From DATEDA01 sp963789885 (GTDB taxonomy: Bacteria > Pseudomonadota > Gammaproteobacteria > Burkholderiales > SG8-39), in the NCBI GenBank assembly GCA_963789885.1, contig CAWBNB010000028.1, positions 1 through 63,276 on the forward strand: 63,276 bases of DNA, written 5' to 3'. Below are positions 51,496-60,124 of the stretch, one piece after another. How positions within the stretch are numbered: position 1 is the first letter of the stretch; every line of letters begins with the position of its first letter. The position numbers and the translations under genes are program-made. Under the pieces are notes generated by a model, which saw only the letters and a list, made by a program, of their open reading frames with translations, was not told the DNA's origin and searched no databases.

Positions 51496-54195
51496 CTACT
51501 TGTGCACGTCGGCGAACCACGTTGACACTGCCGCTTTCGCCTTTTGCAGCGCCTTTTCGCCCGCCTCCTCGATAATGCGTCGCCGCATCTGCTCGCGCAG
51601 GGCCTGGAACTTCTGCTGCTGGTCGGCATTGACGAGCGGCTTGAGCTTCTCGTCGAAGGACACGCCGATCTCGCGCAGCCGCTCGATCTTCTTCAGCCCA
51701 CTGAGCGTGGTGTCCTTCTTCACCGCTGCCAGCTTCTGCAACTCCTCCTTCAGGATCGGGGCGATCTGTTGCTTCTGCTCCTCGGTGAGCCCCAGCTCGG
51801 TCGAGAACCGGTTGATCACCTCGGTCAGCGGATTGACCGCGAACTGCGGCGCTGGAATGATCTCGTAGTTGGCGTAGCCGAACTCGTTGCTGCGCGCGGC
51901 GTAGTAGGTGTCCCCGAGCTTGTAGAACGTGAAGGCGTACGGGTCCTGCGAGACGAGGGTGATGAGCTTGCCGCCCTCGATCTTGTAGTGGCTGGTGACT
52001 CCTCTATAGCCGTCGCCCTCGACGTTGCCGAAACCGCTCGGCATGACCGCGTTCGTTCCGATTCGGAATACGATCGTCTGACCCTCGGCCGTGAAGTTCT
52101 GGCTGAACTCGTCTCCGGTGACGTTGTTGCGCAGCCAGAAAGCCTTGCCGACGACGAGCGCCTTGAGCTGCGCGTCACCGAGGGCAGCGGCACCCTTCTT
52201 CTTCAGCTCGGTGACGGTCATGCCCGCCGGGGCGTTCTTGCGCGCCTCCGCCGACGGCGTGTACCAGATGGGCGAGCTCCAGGCGCGCTCCTGCCCGGTG
52301 AGCGGCACCACGCTGGGCGGCGGCAGACCGGCCTTGACGGACTGGATCAGGGTCCAGCGGGGCGTCGGGATCTCCAACACGCGTACGTAGTAGAACGCGT
52401 GCAGGCTGGCGTCGAACTCCGGATCGGTCCAGACCGCCTTGAGCTCGGTCGAGCCGACACTGTTAGTGTAGGTGGCCTTGTCGAGGTCCACCGTGCTCTG
52501 GATGGCCGGCACGCGGCCGGACCACTTGTCGGGCTTGCGGTCGCCGGACCACGCGACGTCGAAGACCTTCTCGAAGCTCTGCCCGTTCTGCGTCCAGCCC
52601 TTGACGACCTGGATACGGTCGAGATTGGCCGAACTCGGATCCTTCACCGCCCAGACGACGAACCTCGGGGCCGTGCCCTTGCCGCCCGAGGGCATCGTCG
52701 ACAGGTCTGCGCCCATCGGCACGCCGCCTGCGTAGGACTGCTTCACCCAGTCGCCGGCGTTGAGGATGTCGTTGCCGTAGCCCCACCCGCCGAAGAAGCG
52801 CACCTTGATGTGCGGGCCGCTGACGCCGAACGTTTCCTTGCGGTACATGGCGTCCCACAGCGAAGCCCGGGTGTTCTCCTCGGCCCACACGCCGGTCAGC
52901 CCGCCGGGGTTTTCCAGGCGCACGTCCATGGTGCCGCCGATCAGTACGCCGGCGAAGCGCCGTTCGACCGACCCGTCCGCATCGGCGTGAAGGCCGTAGA
53001 AATTGTCCTGGCGGTAGGGGCTGCCGGTGTTGTGCGAATCGGAGCCGCCGGCCATGCCGAACTTGTACGGGTTGTAGCCACGCGTGTCCTGCATGGCGAT
53101 GCCGTCCTTGTACGCCTGCCGCCCGTAGCTGCCCGTGATGTGGTCGATGCGGCCGACGTCGGCCGGAAGGCCGAGGATGGCCTCATACAGCTCGTAGCTG
53201 GCGAACTCGTCGTTGGGCGACAGCAGAGGGTGGGTCTCCGACTGCCCCTTGCCCTGCTTGATCTCGACCAGGCGCTCGTTGCGGTCGCGCGCGGCCGCCC
53301 AGGCCGCATCGATCGGCCGCCCGGTGGTGTTGTCAACATCGACCGGGTACATCCAGCCGTCGCTGACGTTGGCGTTGTGCGAGATGGCGAGCAGCTCGTT
53401 GCCGCTCTTGCGCTGCGCGTCCATCCAGTTCCACAGATCTGTGGGGCGCTTGGAGTCGAGCGCGCTGAATGGATAGTCCGGCACCTTGTCGCAGGCCCGG
53501 AAGAAGACGTTCCGGTGCAGGTTGCGATTGTCGGGCATGGAGGTCCACTCGTACGAGCAGAACGCGGTGAATTTGCCGGGATGGTTGTTCTCGTCGGCGA
53601 TCCTGACATTTTCCTTCCACACGGTGGAAGTGACCTTCGGGCTCATGAACGCCTTCACCGGCGGGCTTGAGGCCAGCTTGAGCAGGTACGAGAACACTTT
53701 GTTTTGCTCTTCCGTGCTGCTCGGATCCTTCATGATCATGGGCTGCGCCTCGGGGAGCTTGCTCACGTAGGACCCCGGGGTGTTGGCCTCCTTGGTGACG
53801 CCGACGTACTCCGCGTGGTCAGTCACGCCCATGAAGTCCATCGGCGTGTCGATCTTGATGTCGTAGCCCATCGGGTGCTTGATGGTCTGGCCCTGCGCGT
53901 ACTTGTAGGCGTCGTCGGGACCGGTGATGCGGTTGCCCATCACCCACGCATCGACCGACCAGCTGGTGTGGATGTGCTCCTCGCCGAAGTACGCGTTGCG
54001 GTCAGGGTTCGGTTGCGGCGCAGGCGCCGGCGCTTGCGCGGCGGCCGGCTGCGCCGGGGCGGCGGCCGCCTTCTTGGCTGCATCCTCCGCCCCCGCCTTC
54101 GCCTGCGCGGTTGGTTCGGGCTCCTTCCGATCGCACGCGCCGAGCGCCATGAGCGCAACCACGGCCAAGCTTGCTGCGAAAAGGCGTGAACTCAT
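51496..54195 (-). CDS. DUF3604 lipoprotein with Spy-like C-terminal extension
   Basis: An 899-residue lipoprotein (lipobox LGAC, Cys21) followed by an Ala/Pro linker. The DUF3604 domain is PHP-like with metal-binding motifs: EEHIHTSWS (His74, His76), GVTDHAEYVGV, AISHNANVSDG and GGSDSHNTGS. After about residue 640 come a beta-rich region (VRIGTN-like stretches near 700-780) and a coiled-coil end (LTEVINRFSTELGLTEEQKQQIAPILKEEL) resembling LTxxQ/Spy chaperone domains. The combination is unusual. Probable metal-dependent phosphoesterase-like enzyme anchored to a membrane; substrate unknown. Confidence 0.85.
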   Translation of the reverse strand: MSSRLFAASLAVVALMALGACDRKEPEPTAQAKAGAEDAAKKAAAAPAQPAAAQAPAPAPQPNPDRNAYFGEEHIHTSWSVDAWVMGNRITGPDDAYKYAQGQTIKHPMGYDIKIDTPMDFMGVTDHAEYVGVTKEANTPGSYVSKLPEAQPMIMKDPSSTEEQNKVFSYLLKLASSPPVKAFMSPKVTSTVWKENVRIADENNHPGKFTAFCSYEWTSMPDNRNLHRNVFFRACDKVPDYPFSALDSKRPTDLWNWMDAQRKSGNELLAISHNANVSDGWMYPVDVDNTTGRPIDAAWAAARDRNERLVEIKQGKGQSETHPLLSPNDEFASYELYEAILGLPADVGRIDHITGSYGRQAYKDGIAMQDTRGYNPYKFGMAGGSDSHNTGSPYRQDNFYGLHADADGSVERRFAGVLIGGTMDVRLENPGGLTGVWAEENTRASLWDAMYRKETFGVSGPHIKVRFFGGWGYGNDILNAGDWVKQSYAGGVPMGADLSTMPSGGKGTAPRFVVWAVKDPSSANLDRIQVVKGWTQNGQSFEKVFDVAWSGDRKPDKWSGRVPAIQSTVDLDKATYTNSVGSTELKAVWTDPEFDASLHAFYYVRVLEIPTPRWTLIQSVKAGLPPPSVVPLTGQERAWSSPIWYTPSAEARKNAPAGMTVTELKKKGAAALGDAQLKALVVGKAFWLRNNVTGDEFSQNFTAEGQTIVFRIGTNAVMPSGFGNVEGDGYRGVTSHYKIEGGKLITLVSQDPYAFTFYKLGDTYYAARSNEFGYANYEIIPAPQFAVNPLTEVINRFSTELGLTEEQKQQIAPILKEELQKLAAVKKDTTLSGLKKIERLREIGVSFDEKLKPLVNADQQQKFQALREQMRRRIIEEAGEKALQKAKAAVSTWFADVHK

Positions 54196-54276
54196 GGAGT
54201 TGGCCCCTTTTTGAGTGAGTTATCGATCGAAGGATAGCATTGGCGTTTGGTCAAACCGTTCCAGCTACGCCTCGCA

Positions 54277-54684
54277 TCATGGCTTCGCGTCGTCGGCTTC
54301 CTGGATGGACGAACCCGCACGGCCGATCGCCGCGAGCAGGTCCTCGTTCTTGAAGGGCTTGAAGAGCACCGCGGCCGGCGCGAATGCGGCGAGCGGTCCG
54401 CTCACGTCCTCGGGATGGAGCGCGGTGATGAAGACGGTGGGGAGATCGCGGCCCGCCTCGACGAGAGTCCGCTTGAACGCGATCCCGCCGATCCCGGGCA
54501 TGTTCACGTCCAGGACCAGACACGCGTCGCGCTCGGGCACGCCGGCCGCGAGGAGCGCCTCCACGGAGGCGTAGCCGGTCACGTCAAAACCCTCCTGCCG
54601 AAGGCTCCGCACGAGGGCTCGGCGCAGCGAGTCGTCGTCGTCCACGAGCAGCACGCGCGGTCCTCGGGGTCTCGGTGTGGACAC
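54277..54684 (-). CDS. Stand-alone receiver-domain protein
   Basis: A 135-residue receiver domain: acidic pocket VDDDDSLRR, phospho-acceptor Asp in CLVLDVNMPGIGG, Thr in VFITALHPEDV and Lys in LFKPFKNEDLL. No output domain. GTG 54684 lies seven bases from a copy of the 46-bp motif. Probably accepts phosphate from the HK at 56098-57942 or acts as a phosphate sink. DUF3604 follows 82 bases downstream. Confidence 0.82.
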   Translation of the reverse strand: MSTPRPRGPRVLLVDDDDSLRRALVRSLRQEGFDVTGYASVEALLAAGVPERDACLVLDVNMPGIGGIAFKRTLVEAGRDLPTVFITALHPEDVSGPLAAFAPAAVLFKPFKNEDLLAAIGRAGSSIQEADDAKP

Positions 54685-54690
54685 GTTTTC

Positions 54691-54736
54691 AGTATCCGCC
54701 GCAGGCGCCGCGCGGGAAATTAGACCTTGGTGGAAT
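54691..54736 (-). promoter_or_regulatory. 46-bp conserved upstream motif, copy 2
   Basis: Same layout as copies at 48025 and 55386: ACCAAGGTCTAATTTCCC, GC-rich spacer, GGCGGATACT on the minus strand. It abuts the receiver gene start (54684), so any transcript from it would be nearly leaderless and could continue into DUF3604. Confidence 0.65.
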
Positions 54737-54750
54737 CGGGAGCCGGGGGA

Positions 54751-54927
54751 TCAGTGCAGGTCCGGGTCCTTGAAGAACTTGGTGCCCGAGAGCGTGAGCG
54801 ACGCCGCAAGCCCGGTGTCCGAGAGCTGGTAGAGATAGCCGCCGATCAGTGCCGCCTCGTCCTGGGCGACGGCGGGTGCGGCGAGCGCGACCGCTGCGAG
54901 CACCGATAGCGAGAGTCGGAAAAGCAT
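54751..54927 (-). CDS. Small exported protein (58 residues)
   Basis: A short gene, MLFRLSLSVLAAVALAAPAVAQ (signal peptide) followed by DEAALIGGYLYQLSDTGLAAS and LTLSGTKFFKDPDLH. AAAGGAG just upstream gives a strong ribosome binding site. The mature peptide of about 36 residues has no recognised family. It lies between a membrane protein and motif copy 2, on the same strand. Confidence 0.65.
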   Translation of the reverse strand: MLFRLSLSVLAAVALAAPAVAQDEAALIGGYLYQLSDTGLAASLTLSGTKFFKDPDLH

Positions 54928-54945
54928 CGTCGTTTCTCCTTTGAT

Positions 54946-55347
54946 TCACGCGCCCGCCGTCGCCGGTCGCGCGTCACGCATTCGCGTGGCGAGGAGCAGC
55001 GCCACGAGCACGTGCTCCGCGACGGCCGGCCAGAGCAGGATTCCGTTCGGGCGGTGAGCGACTCCGAGCCAGACGAGATAGAGCGCGGCCATCAGGTTGT
55101 AGGCGAGGACCGCGTGCAGGGCCGGGCGCGGGACCGCGTCAGCGCGCGGCCAGCAGGCGATGACGAGCGCAACCAATGCCATCCCGACCAGGCGGCCGTA
55201 CGCGACGCCCGCGCCCGCGACGTCGGCGCCGAAGAGCAACTGCGCGACGAGCCCCGGCGCCAGTATCACGACAAGACCCGTCGCGCCCTCCGCGACGAGG
55301 GAAAACAGCAGCACGTTTCGCGCGCTGACGAGGGCGGCGGTCTTCAC
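54946..55347 (-). CDS. Four-helix integral membrane protein, unknown
   Basis: About 133 residues from GTG 55347 (the frame also allows TTG 55386). Four hydrophobic helices: VLLFSLVAEGATGLVVILAP, LVGMALVALVIACW, HAVLAYNLMAALYLVWLGV and LLWPAVAEHVLVALLLA. No catalytic motif is visible. It precedes the 58-residue peptide by 18 bases. With start 55347 the motif copy 3 lies 38 bases upstream, as for the DUF2092 gene. Confidence 0.6.
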   Translation of the reverse strand: MKTAALVSARNVLLFSLVAEGATGLVVILAPGLVAQLLFGADVAGAGVAYGRLVGMALVALVIACWPRADAVPRPALHAVLAYNLMAALYLVWLGVAHRPNGILLWPAVAEHVLVALLLATRMRDARPATAGA

Positions 55348-55385
55348 GAGCGCGGTTCGGGGAGGTGCGGCGCGAACACGGCGCA

Positions 55386-55431
55386 AGTGTCCGCCGACGC
55401 GCCGCGTCGGGAAATTCGACTTTGGTCGTAC
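55386..55431 (-). promoter_or_regulatory. 46-bp conserved upstream motif, copy 3
   Basis: Minus strand: ACCAAAGTCGAATTTCCC, GC-rich spacer, GGCGGACACT. It matches the other two copies without gaps, with the spacer being the variable part. It lies between the four-helix membrane protein and the stop of the FixJ-type regulator gene. Confidence 0.65.
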
Positions 55432-55453
55432 TGCCGGATACCGGGCGCGGCGT

Positions 55454-56101
55454 TCAGCGTAGCGCCGGGTCCGCCGCGGGCGCGAGACCGAGGCGCTCGC
55501 TCATCCGCACCAGGTCGGCGAGCGACGCCGCCCCCATCTTCTCCATCACCCGGCCGCGGTGGACCTTGATCGTGCTCTCCTGGATCCCGAGGCGGTCGGC
55601 GATGACTTTGTTCAGCAGGCCCGCGACCACGAGCGCGAGCACTTCCCGCTCGCGGCCGGTCAACGCCTCGTAGCGCGCGCGGAGGCTCCCGATCTCGCGG
55701 CGCTCACGCTCGCTCGCGCGGCTCCGCTCGAGCGCTTCCGCCACGGCGGCGAGGATTTCACGCTCGGAGGATGGCTTCGGGAGGAAATCGACCGCGCCGC
55801 CCTTCATCGCACGGACGGTGGTCGGAATGTCGCCGTGGCCGGTGATGAACACCATCGGCAGCGCGCGGCCGGTCTGCGCGAGCGAGTCCTGCAGGTCGAG
55901 TCCGCTCATACCGGGCATGCGGACGTCGGTCAGGATGCAGGCGATTTCCGCCTGCGGCGCACGTACCACGTAATCCTGCGCCGACTCGAACGTCTCCACC
56001 CGGAAGCCGGCGGTGCGAAGCTTGCGCTCGAGCGCCCTGCGCACCGACGCATCGTCGTCGATGACGAACACGGTGCCTGCGGCGTCGGGGGGAGCAGTCA
56101 A
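55454..56101 (-). CDS. FixJ/NarL-type response regulator
   Basis: A 215-residue regulator: receiver domain (VIDDDASVRRAL; acceptor Asp in CILTDVRMPGMSG; Lys in DFLPKPSSE) and a LuxR-type HTH (LTGREREVLALVVAGLLNKVIADRLGIQESTIKVHRGRVMEKMG). The frame starts with TTG 56101, overlapping the kinase stop (TTGA). As the only DNA-binding regulator in the 43.9-57.9 kb block, it is the best candidate to bind the 46-bp motif. Confidence 0.87.
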   Translation of the reverse strand: MTAPPDAAGTVFVIDDDASVRRALERKLRTAGFRVETFESAQDYVVRAPQAEIACILTDVRMPGMSGLDLQDSLAQTGRALPMVFITGHGDIPTTVRAMKGGAVDFLPKPSSEREILAAVAEALERSRASERERREIGSLRARYEALTGREREVLALVVAGLLNKVIADRLGIQESTIKVHRGRVMEKMGAASLADLVRMSERLGLAPAADPALR

Positions 56102-57942
56102 GCGGTGTGCCGGGACGGCCGCGGGGGAAGCTCGATCCGGAAGGTGGACCCCGTCCCGGGCGCGGAATGCGCCGAGAGCGTTCCGCCGTGCGCCTCCACG
56201 ATCGTGCGGCTGATCGAGAGCCCGAGCCCCATTCCCTTCGGCTTGGTGGTGAAGAACGGCTGGAAGATCCGGGCGAGCGTTTCGGCGTCCATGCCGGCGC
56301 CCGAATCCCGCACCTCGACGCGCACGCCGTCGTCGCTACGGGCCGCGAGCACCGTGACCTCGCGCACGGGCCGGTCGCTGGTTGCCACGGCGTCGATGGC
56401 GTTCGACAGCAGGTTCAGCGCGACCTGCTGCAACTGCACCCGATCGCCGACGATTTTTGGCAGCGCGTCGGCGATCTCCAGGCGGAGCCGCACGCCGCGC
56501 GCTTGCGCCTCCCTGCCGACGAGCCGCAGGACCTCCTCGAGGACCGCGGCGGGCTCGAGCTCCGCATGCTCCACTTCGCCGCGTCGGAGGAAACGGCGCA
56601 GCTTCTGCACCAGGTCCCCGGCGCGGCGCTCGTCGGCGACAATGTCCGCGAGCGTCGCGCGCAGCTCGTCGAGGTCCGGCTCCGGGGCGGCGAGAAGCCG
56701 TACGCCGGTCTCCGCGTTGGCGAGGCTGGCGGCGAGCGGCTGCGTCAGCTCGTGGGCGAGCGAGGCGGCGAACGCCCCAATCGTACCGACGCGGATCGCG
56801 TGCGCCGCCTGCGCCTTCGCCTCCTGCTCGTGGCGCTGCGCCTCGTCGCGCGCGAGCACGCTCGCGAGCACCTCGCCGAGCAGCACGATCCGCGGCACCA
56901 GCGCCTCGGGCCAGTCGCGCTCCTCGTGCACCGTCGCGAACGACAGTGCGCGGACGACCGCGCCGGAGACGGTGAGCGGGATCATCACGAGTGAGCGCAC
57001 GCCGAGCTCGCGAAGCGCCGGCAGATCCGCCGCTGCCTCGGGCGGCAGATCGGCGTGGCGCGTGAAACGGACGACCGCGCCCGCGACGAGCTGCGCGCTG
57101 ATCCAGGGGATCGCGACGCCGCCGGCCTGATCCGGCGGGACCGGCACGCCCGCGGCGAGCCACCGGTGCGTCTTCCTGAACTCGGAGCTCGCCCCGATGC
57201 GTTCCCAGAGCGTCGCCCGCTCCGCGCCGAAGATGAGCGCCATATCCTGCAGGCCCGCCTCGATCGCGCGGTCCCGGTCCTCGGCGCGGTCGGTCGTGAG
57301 CAGGGCGGCCAGCGTCTCGGACACCAGCCGCTCGAATTTCATCGCCGAGTCGAGCGACTCCCGTGCGCGCTTGTATGCCAGGGCGCTGCCGAAGACATCC
57401 GCGAGGATGCGGAGCCTGGAAATCAGGTGCTCCGACCACTGGTGCTCGCGACGGAGGGAGGCAATGGCGATCGCCCCTTCGATGCGACCGCCGACGCTCA
57501 TGGGCAGGGTGAGATTGGACTTGACCCCGACGCGCCGCCAGGTCGCCTCGTCCGCCGCGGCCTCGGGCGGCAGGTCGGCGAGTCGCGCCACCACCACCGG
57601 GTCGCCGGCCCGAATGCGCCGCAGGAGCCAGGGAAAATCGCTCGAGATGGGGCGAAGCACAACCGCGGGCACACCTTCGACGCTCCAGGAGTGGGTCACG
57701 TAGGGTTCGTCGTCCGCGGCGAAACGGACGAGGTTGCACCGTTCGACACCGAGGCGCTCGACGATCCGCTGGAGCGCATCGGTGATCGCAGCGTCGATGC
57801 TGGACGGGGGCAGGTTGACGAAACTCGCCGACAGCTCGGCGAGCAGTTGCTCGAACGCGAGGAACTCCAGCATCGACAGGGCGTCCGGCGCGGGCGGGGC
57901 GCGGCCCGGATCGATCGTCGTGGCAGGCAGGCGCAAAGCCAT
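56098..57942 (-). CDS. GAF-domain sensor histidine kinase
   Basis: A 614-residue soluble kinase: two GAF-like domains (about residues 45-200 and 220-365), HisKA with the phospho-His in FAASLAHELTQPLAASLAN, and HATPase with LLSNAIDAVA, DSGAGMD and GMGLGLSIS. No membrane segment, so it senses a cytoplasmic or diffusible signal. The HELTQPL box is typical of FixL/StyS-type kinases that pair with FixJ-type regulators, as encoded next. Confidence 0.9.
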   Translation of the reverse strand: MALRLPATTIDPGRAPPAPDALSMLEFLAFEQLLAELSASFVNLPPSSIDAAITDALQRIVERLGVERCNLVRFAADDEPYVTHSWSVEGVPAVVLRPISSDFPWLLRRIRAGDPVVVARLADLPPEAAADEATWRRVGVKSNLTLPMSVGGRIEGAIAIASLRREHQWSEHLISRLRILADVFGSALAYKRARESLDSAMKFERLVSETLAALLTTDRAEDRDRAIEAGLQDMALIFGAERATLWERIGASSEFRKTHRWLAAGVPVPPDQAGGVAIPWISAQLVAGAVVRFTRHADLPPEAAADLPALRELGVRSLVMIPLTVSGAVVRALSFATVHEERDWPEALVPRIVLLGEVLASVLARDEAQRHEQEAKAQAAHAIRVGTIGAFAASLAHELTQPLAASLANAETGVRLLAAPEPDLDELRATLADIVADERRAGDLVQKLRRFLRRGEVEHAELEPAAVLEEVLRLVGREAQARGVRLRLEIADALPKIVGDRVQLQQVALNLLSNAIDAVATSDRPVREVTVLAARSDDGVRVEVRDSGAGMDAETLARIFQPFFTTKPKGMGLGLSISRTIVEAHGGTLSAHSAPGTGSTFRIELPPRPSRHTA

Positions 57943-58093
57943 ATTACGGTTGCGTCATTTCGTGTGCCTTTAGTCTAGCGAGATCGATTGGCTCGTGCAG
58001 ATCGGGCGTTCGCGCCCCCGAGATTGACCGCGATTACGGTCTCGGCGAGACTTCGGTCCGTCCTCCCTATTGGCCGCTGGCAATGATCGCGAC

Positions 58094-59077
58094 GTGCGCC
58101 GCGCCTGCTTGATCCGATTCCTGTTCGCGGCCGCTGTCGCGGGCATCGCACCCCCGGACGCTCACGCGCAGGTAACGTTCGCACGCCCCGTCAGGATCCT
58201 CGTTCCGGTGGCCGCGGGTGGCACGACGGACCTCACCGCACGCCTGGTCGCGGACGGTATCAGGGACGCTATCGGACAGCCCGTCGTCGTGGACAACCGG
58301 CCCGGCGCGACCGGACGCGTGGCCGCGGAAGCGCTCAAGCGCGCTGCAGCCGACGGCTCGACGTTCATGCTGGCGCCGATCGTCGTGACGGTGCTGGCGC
58401 CGTTCATGTTCCGCGACCTCAGCTACGATCCGGCGAAGGACTTCGCCCCGGTCGGGCAGGTCGCCCGGTACCCGTTTGCGCTCGCGGTCCGTGCGGATCA
58501 CCCGGCCCGGACGGTGCCCGAGCTTCTGGCCTGGGCGAAGGCGTCTCCGTCGCGGGCGACCTTCGCTACCCCCGGATCCGGCGGTGTCCCGCACCTGCTC
58601 GGCGTGATGATCGCCCGCGCGTCGGGCGTCGATCTGGTCCACGTGCCGTACAGCAGCCTCGCACAGGTCGAGTCCGAGCTGCTCGGCGGCCAGGTCCCCG
58701 CTGCCATCAGCGCATTCGCCGAGTTCCTGGCACTCGAGCGCGCCGACAGGATCCGCATCATCGCGACCTCGGGCATCGCGCGCTCGCCGCTCCTGCCGGC
58801 GGTGCCGACGTTCGTGGAACAGGGGTTTCCATCGGTCGTCGCGATCGGCTGGAACGCCGTTTACGCGCCGGCGGGGACGCCGAAACCGCTGATCGATCAC
58901 GTTTCGGTTGCGATCGCGAAGGCGGTCCGAACGCCCACGATCCGCGCGAAACTCATCGAGCTCGGCGTGGAGCCCACCGGGACCACGCCCGACGAGCTCG
59001 CGGCGATCATCGCGGCCGACACCGCGCACTGGGTACCCGTCGTCAGGGCTGCGGGGTTTGCTGCTGACCGCCGTTAG
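58094..59077 (+). CDS. Bug/TctC tripartite tricarboxylate binding protein
   Basis: A 327-residue periplasmic binding protein: signal peptide (RFLFAAAVAGIAPPDAHAQ), the Bug opening RPVRILVPVAAGGTTDLTARLVAD, NRPGATGRVAAEALKRAAADG and the carboxylate-binding region around PGSGGVPHLLGVMI. GTG 58094 is preferred to an upstream TTG (58070). No TctA/TctB genes are present, as is common for orphan Bug proteins of Burkholderiales. Confidence 0.85.
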   Translation: MRRACLIRFLFAAAVAGIAPPDAHAQVTFARPVRILVPVAAGGTTDLTARLVADGIRDAIGQPVVVDNRPGATGRVAAEALKRAAADGSTFMLAPIVVTVLAPFMFRDLSYDPAKDFAPVGQVARYPFALAVRADHPARTVPELLAWAKASPSRATFATPGSGGVPHLLGVMIARASGVDLVHVPYSSLAQVESELLGGQVPAAISAFAEFLALERADRIRIIATSGIARSPLLPAVPTFVEQGFPSVVAIGWNAVYAPAGTPKPLIDHVSVAIAKAVRTPTIRAKLIELGVEPTGTTPDELAAIIAADTAHWVPVVRAAGFAADRR

Positions 59078-59302
59078 TTAGTTGGAGCCATTCCTCTGAC
59101 CAGAGCACGAAGCCGGGCAGCCCGCAGAGAGGGGCAATGCCCTGCTGACCGTGAAGATGTTATGACTGCCGCGGCCTTTCTGACGCGCGCTGAAGTGGAC
59201 CTCCTGCTATTGAAGCAGGGGGTCGACGCTGCGTGAAATTTGCGGGGTTGTTGCAGCGCTTTGCTGCACTTCTCTGCAAAACTGGTGCACGGGCGGGTAC
59301 CA

Positions 59303-59324
59303 TGTACTTACAGACGTAAGTACA
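59303..59324. promoter_or_regulatory. Perfect 9-4-9 palindrome upstream of PrlF-YhaV
   Basis: TGTACTTAC-AGAC-GTAAGTACA is a perfect inverted repeat 12 bases before the antitoxin ATG. It would overlap the promoter or ribosome binding region and is a good autorepression site for the PrlF-type antitoxin. The 225 bases between the Bug gene and this site contain no gene. Confidence 0.6.
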
Positions 59325-59336
59325 TCGAGGTTCGGG

Positions 59337-59666
59337 ATGGCAACACCGCCACAGCGCTACACAGGCAAGGTTACACAGGTCGGCAACTCCAAGGGCATCC
59401 GGCTCGACGCCGCCTTCTTCAAGGCGCACCCCGAGTTCGGTGGCGAAGTCCAGGCGACCGTCCTCTCGGAGGGTCAAGTCCTGCTATCGGCCAAGGCCAA
59501 GCGCCGGACGCGCGGCAAGAGGGCCGAAGCGCCCGACCCGGTCGTGGCGTCGTTCCTCGGCTTTCTCGAACGGCAGATGCGTGTACACCCGGAGCGCATT
59601 CGACCGCTCGATGACAAGTTGCTCGGCGAGATCGGCAAGCTCGTCCAGGGCGTCGACGTCGAGTGA
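59337..59666 (+). CDS. PrlF-type antitoxin
   Basis: A 109-residue protein with an AbrB/PrlF-like swapped-hairpin N-terminus (YTGKVTQVGNSKGIRLDAAFFKAHPEF) and a helical C-terminal tail that should wrap the toxin. It overlaps the toxin gene by GTGA and is preceded by a perfect palindrome. PrlF neutralises YhaV and autoregulates. Confidence 0.82.
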   Translation: MATPPQRYTGKVTQVGNSKGIRLDAAFFKAHPEFGGEVQATVLSEGQVLLSAKAKRRTRGKRAEAPDPVVASFLGFLERQMRVHPERIRPLDDKLLGEIGKLVQGVDVE

Positions 59667-60124
59667 AGCTTCACAACGGCTGGCGGCTCTATGCGTTCGA
59701 GCCGTTCGCCGAGCGGCTCGCCGCGCTCAAGGCGGAGGTCGAGCGGCTGAGAGCGAAGGACCCTGACGGCTACCGAAGCCACCCGACCACCATCCTGCTT
59801 GCCGCGGTCTACAAGGCGGTCACGCAAACTGTTCCCGCAGACCCCGACCACCCTCAGTTGCGGGTGGGGCATACGCTGGGGCCGCAATACGCGCACTGGC
59901 GGCGCATCAAGCGCGACCTTCCTTCGCGTTATCGGCTCTTCTATCGTTTCAGCAGCAGTCCGGTGAAGGTGATCGTCTACGCCTGGCTCAACGACGAGGC
60001 CACATTGCGCAAGGCAGGGGCGAAGACCGACGTGTATGCGGTGTTCCAGCGCATGCTCGCCCGGGGCGAAGTGCCGTCCGATATCGATGCGCTAACCAAG
60101 GGTGGTTCGGCGATCGAGGAGTGA
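59663..60124 (+). CDS. yhaV: YhaV-type ribonuclease toxin
   Basis: A 153-residue protein: NGWRLYAFEPFAERLAALKAEVERLR, HPTTILLAAVYKAVTQTVPADPDHPQLRVGHTLG and YRLFYRFSSSPVKVIVYAWLNDEATLRKAGAKTDVYAVF, all characteristic of YhaV toxins (RelE-related ribonucleases acting with translating ribosomes). GTG start overlaps the antitoxin stop. It appears intact. Confidence 0.87.
   Translation: MKLHNGWRLYAFEPFAERLAALKAEVERLRAKDPDGYRSHPTTILLAAVYKAVTQTVPADPDHPQLRVGHTLGPQYAHWRRIKRDLPSRYRLFYRFSSSPVKVIVYAWLNDEATLRKAGAKTDVYAVFQRMLARGEVPSDIDALTKGGSAIEE

Noticed and set aside
51544..53670. 708-residue plus-strand frame
   Set aside because: Antisense shadow of the DUF3604 gene; no domain and no ribosome binding site.
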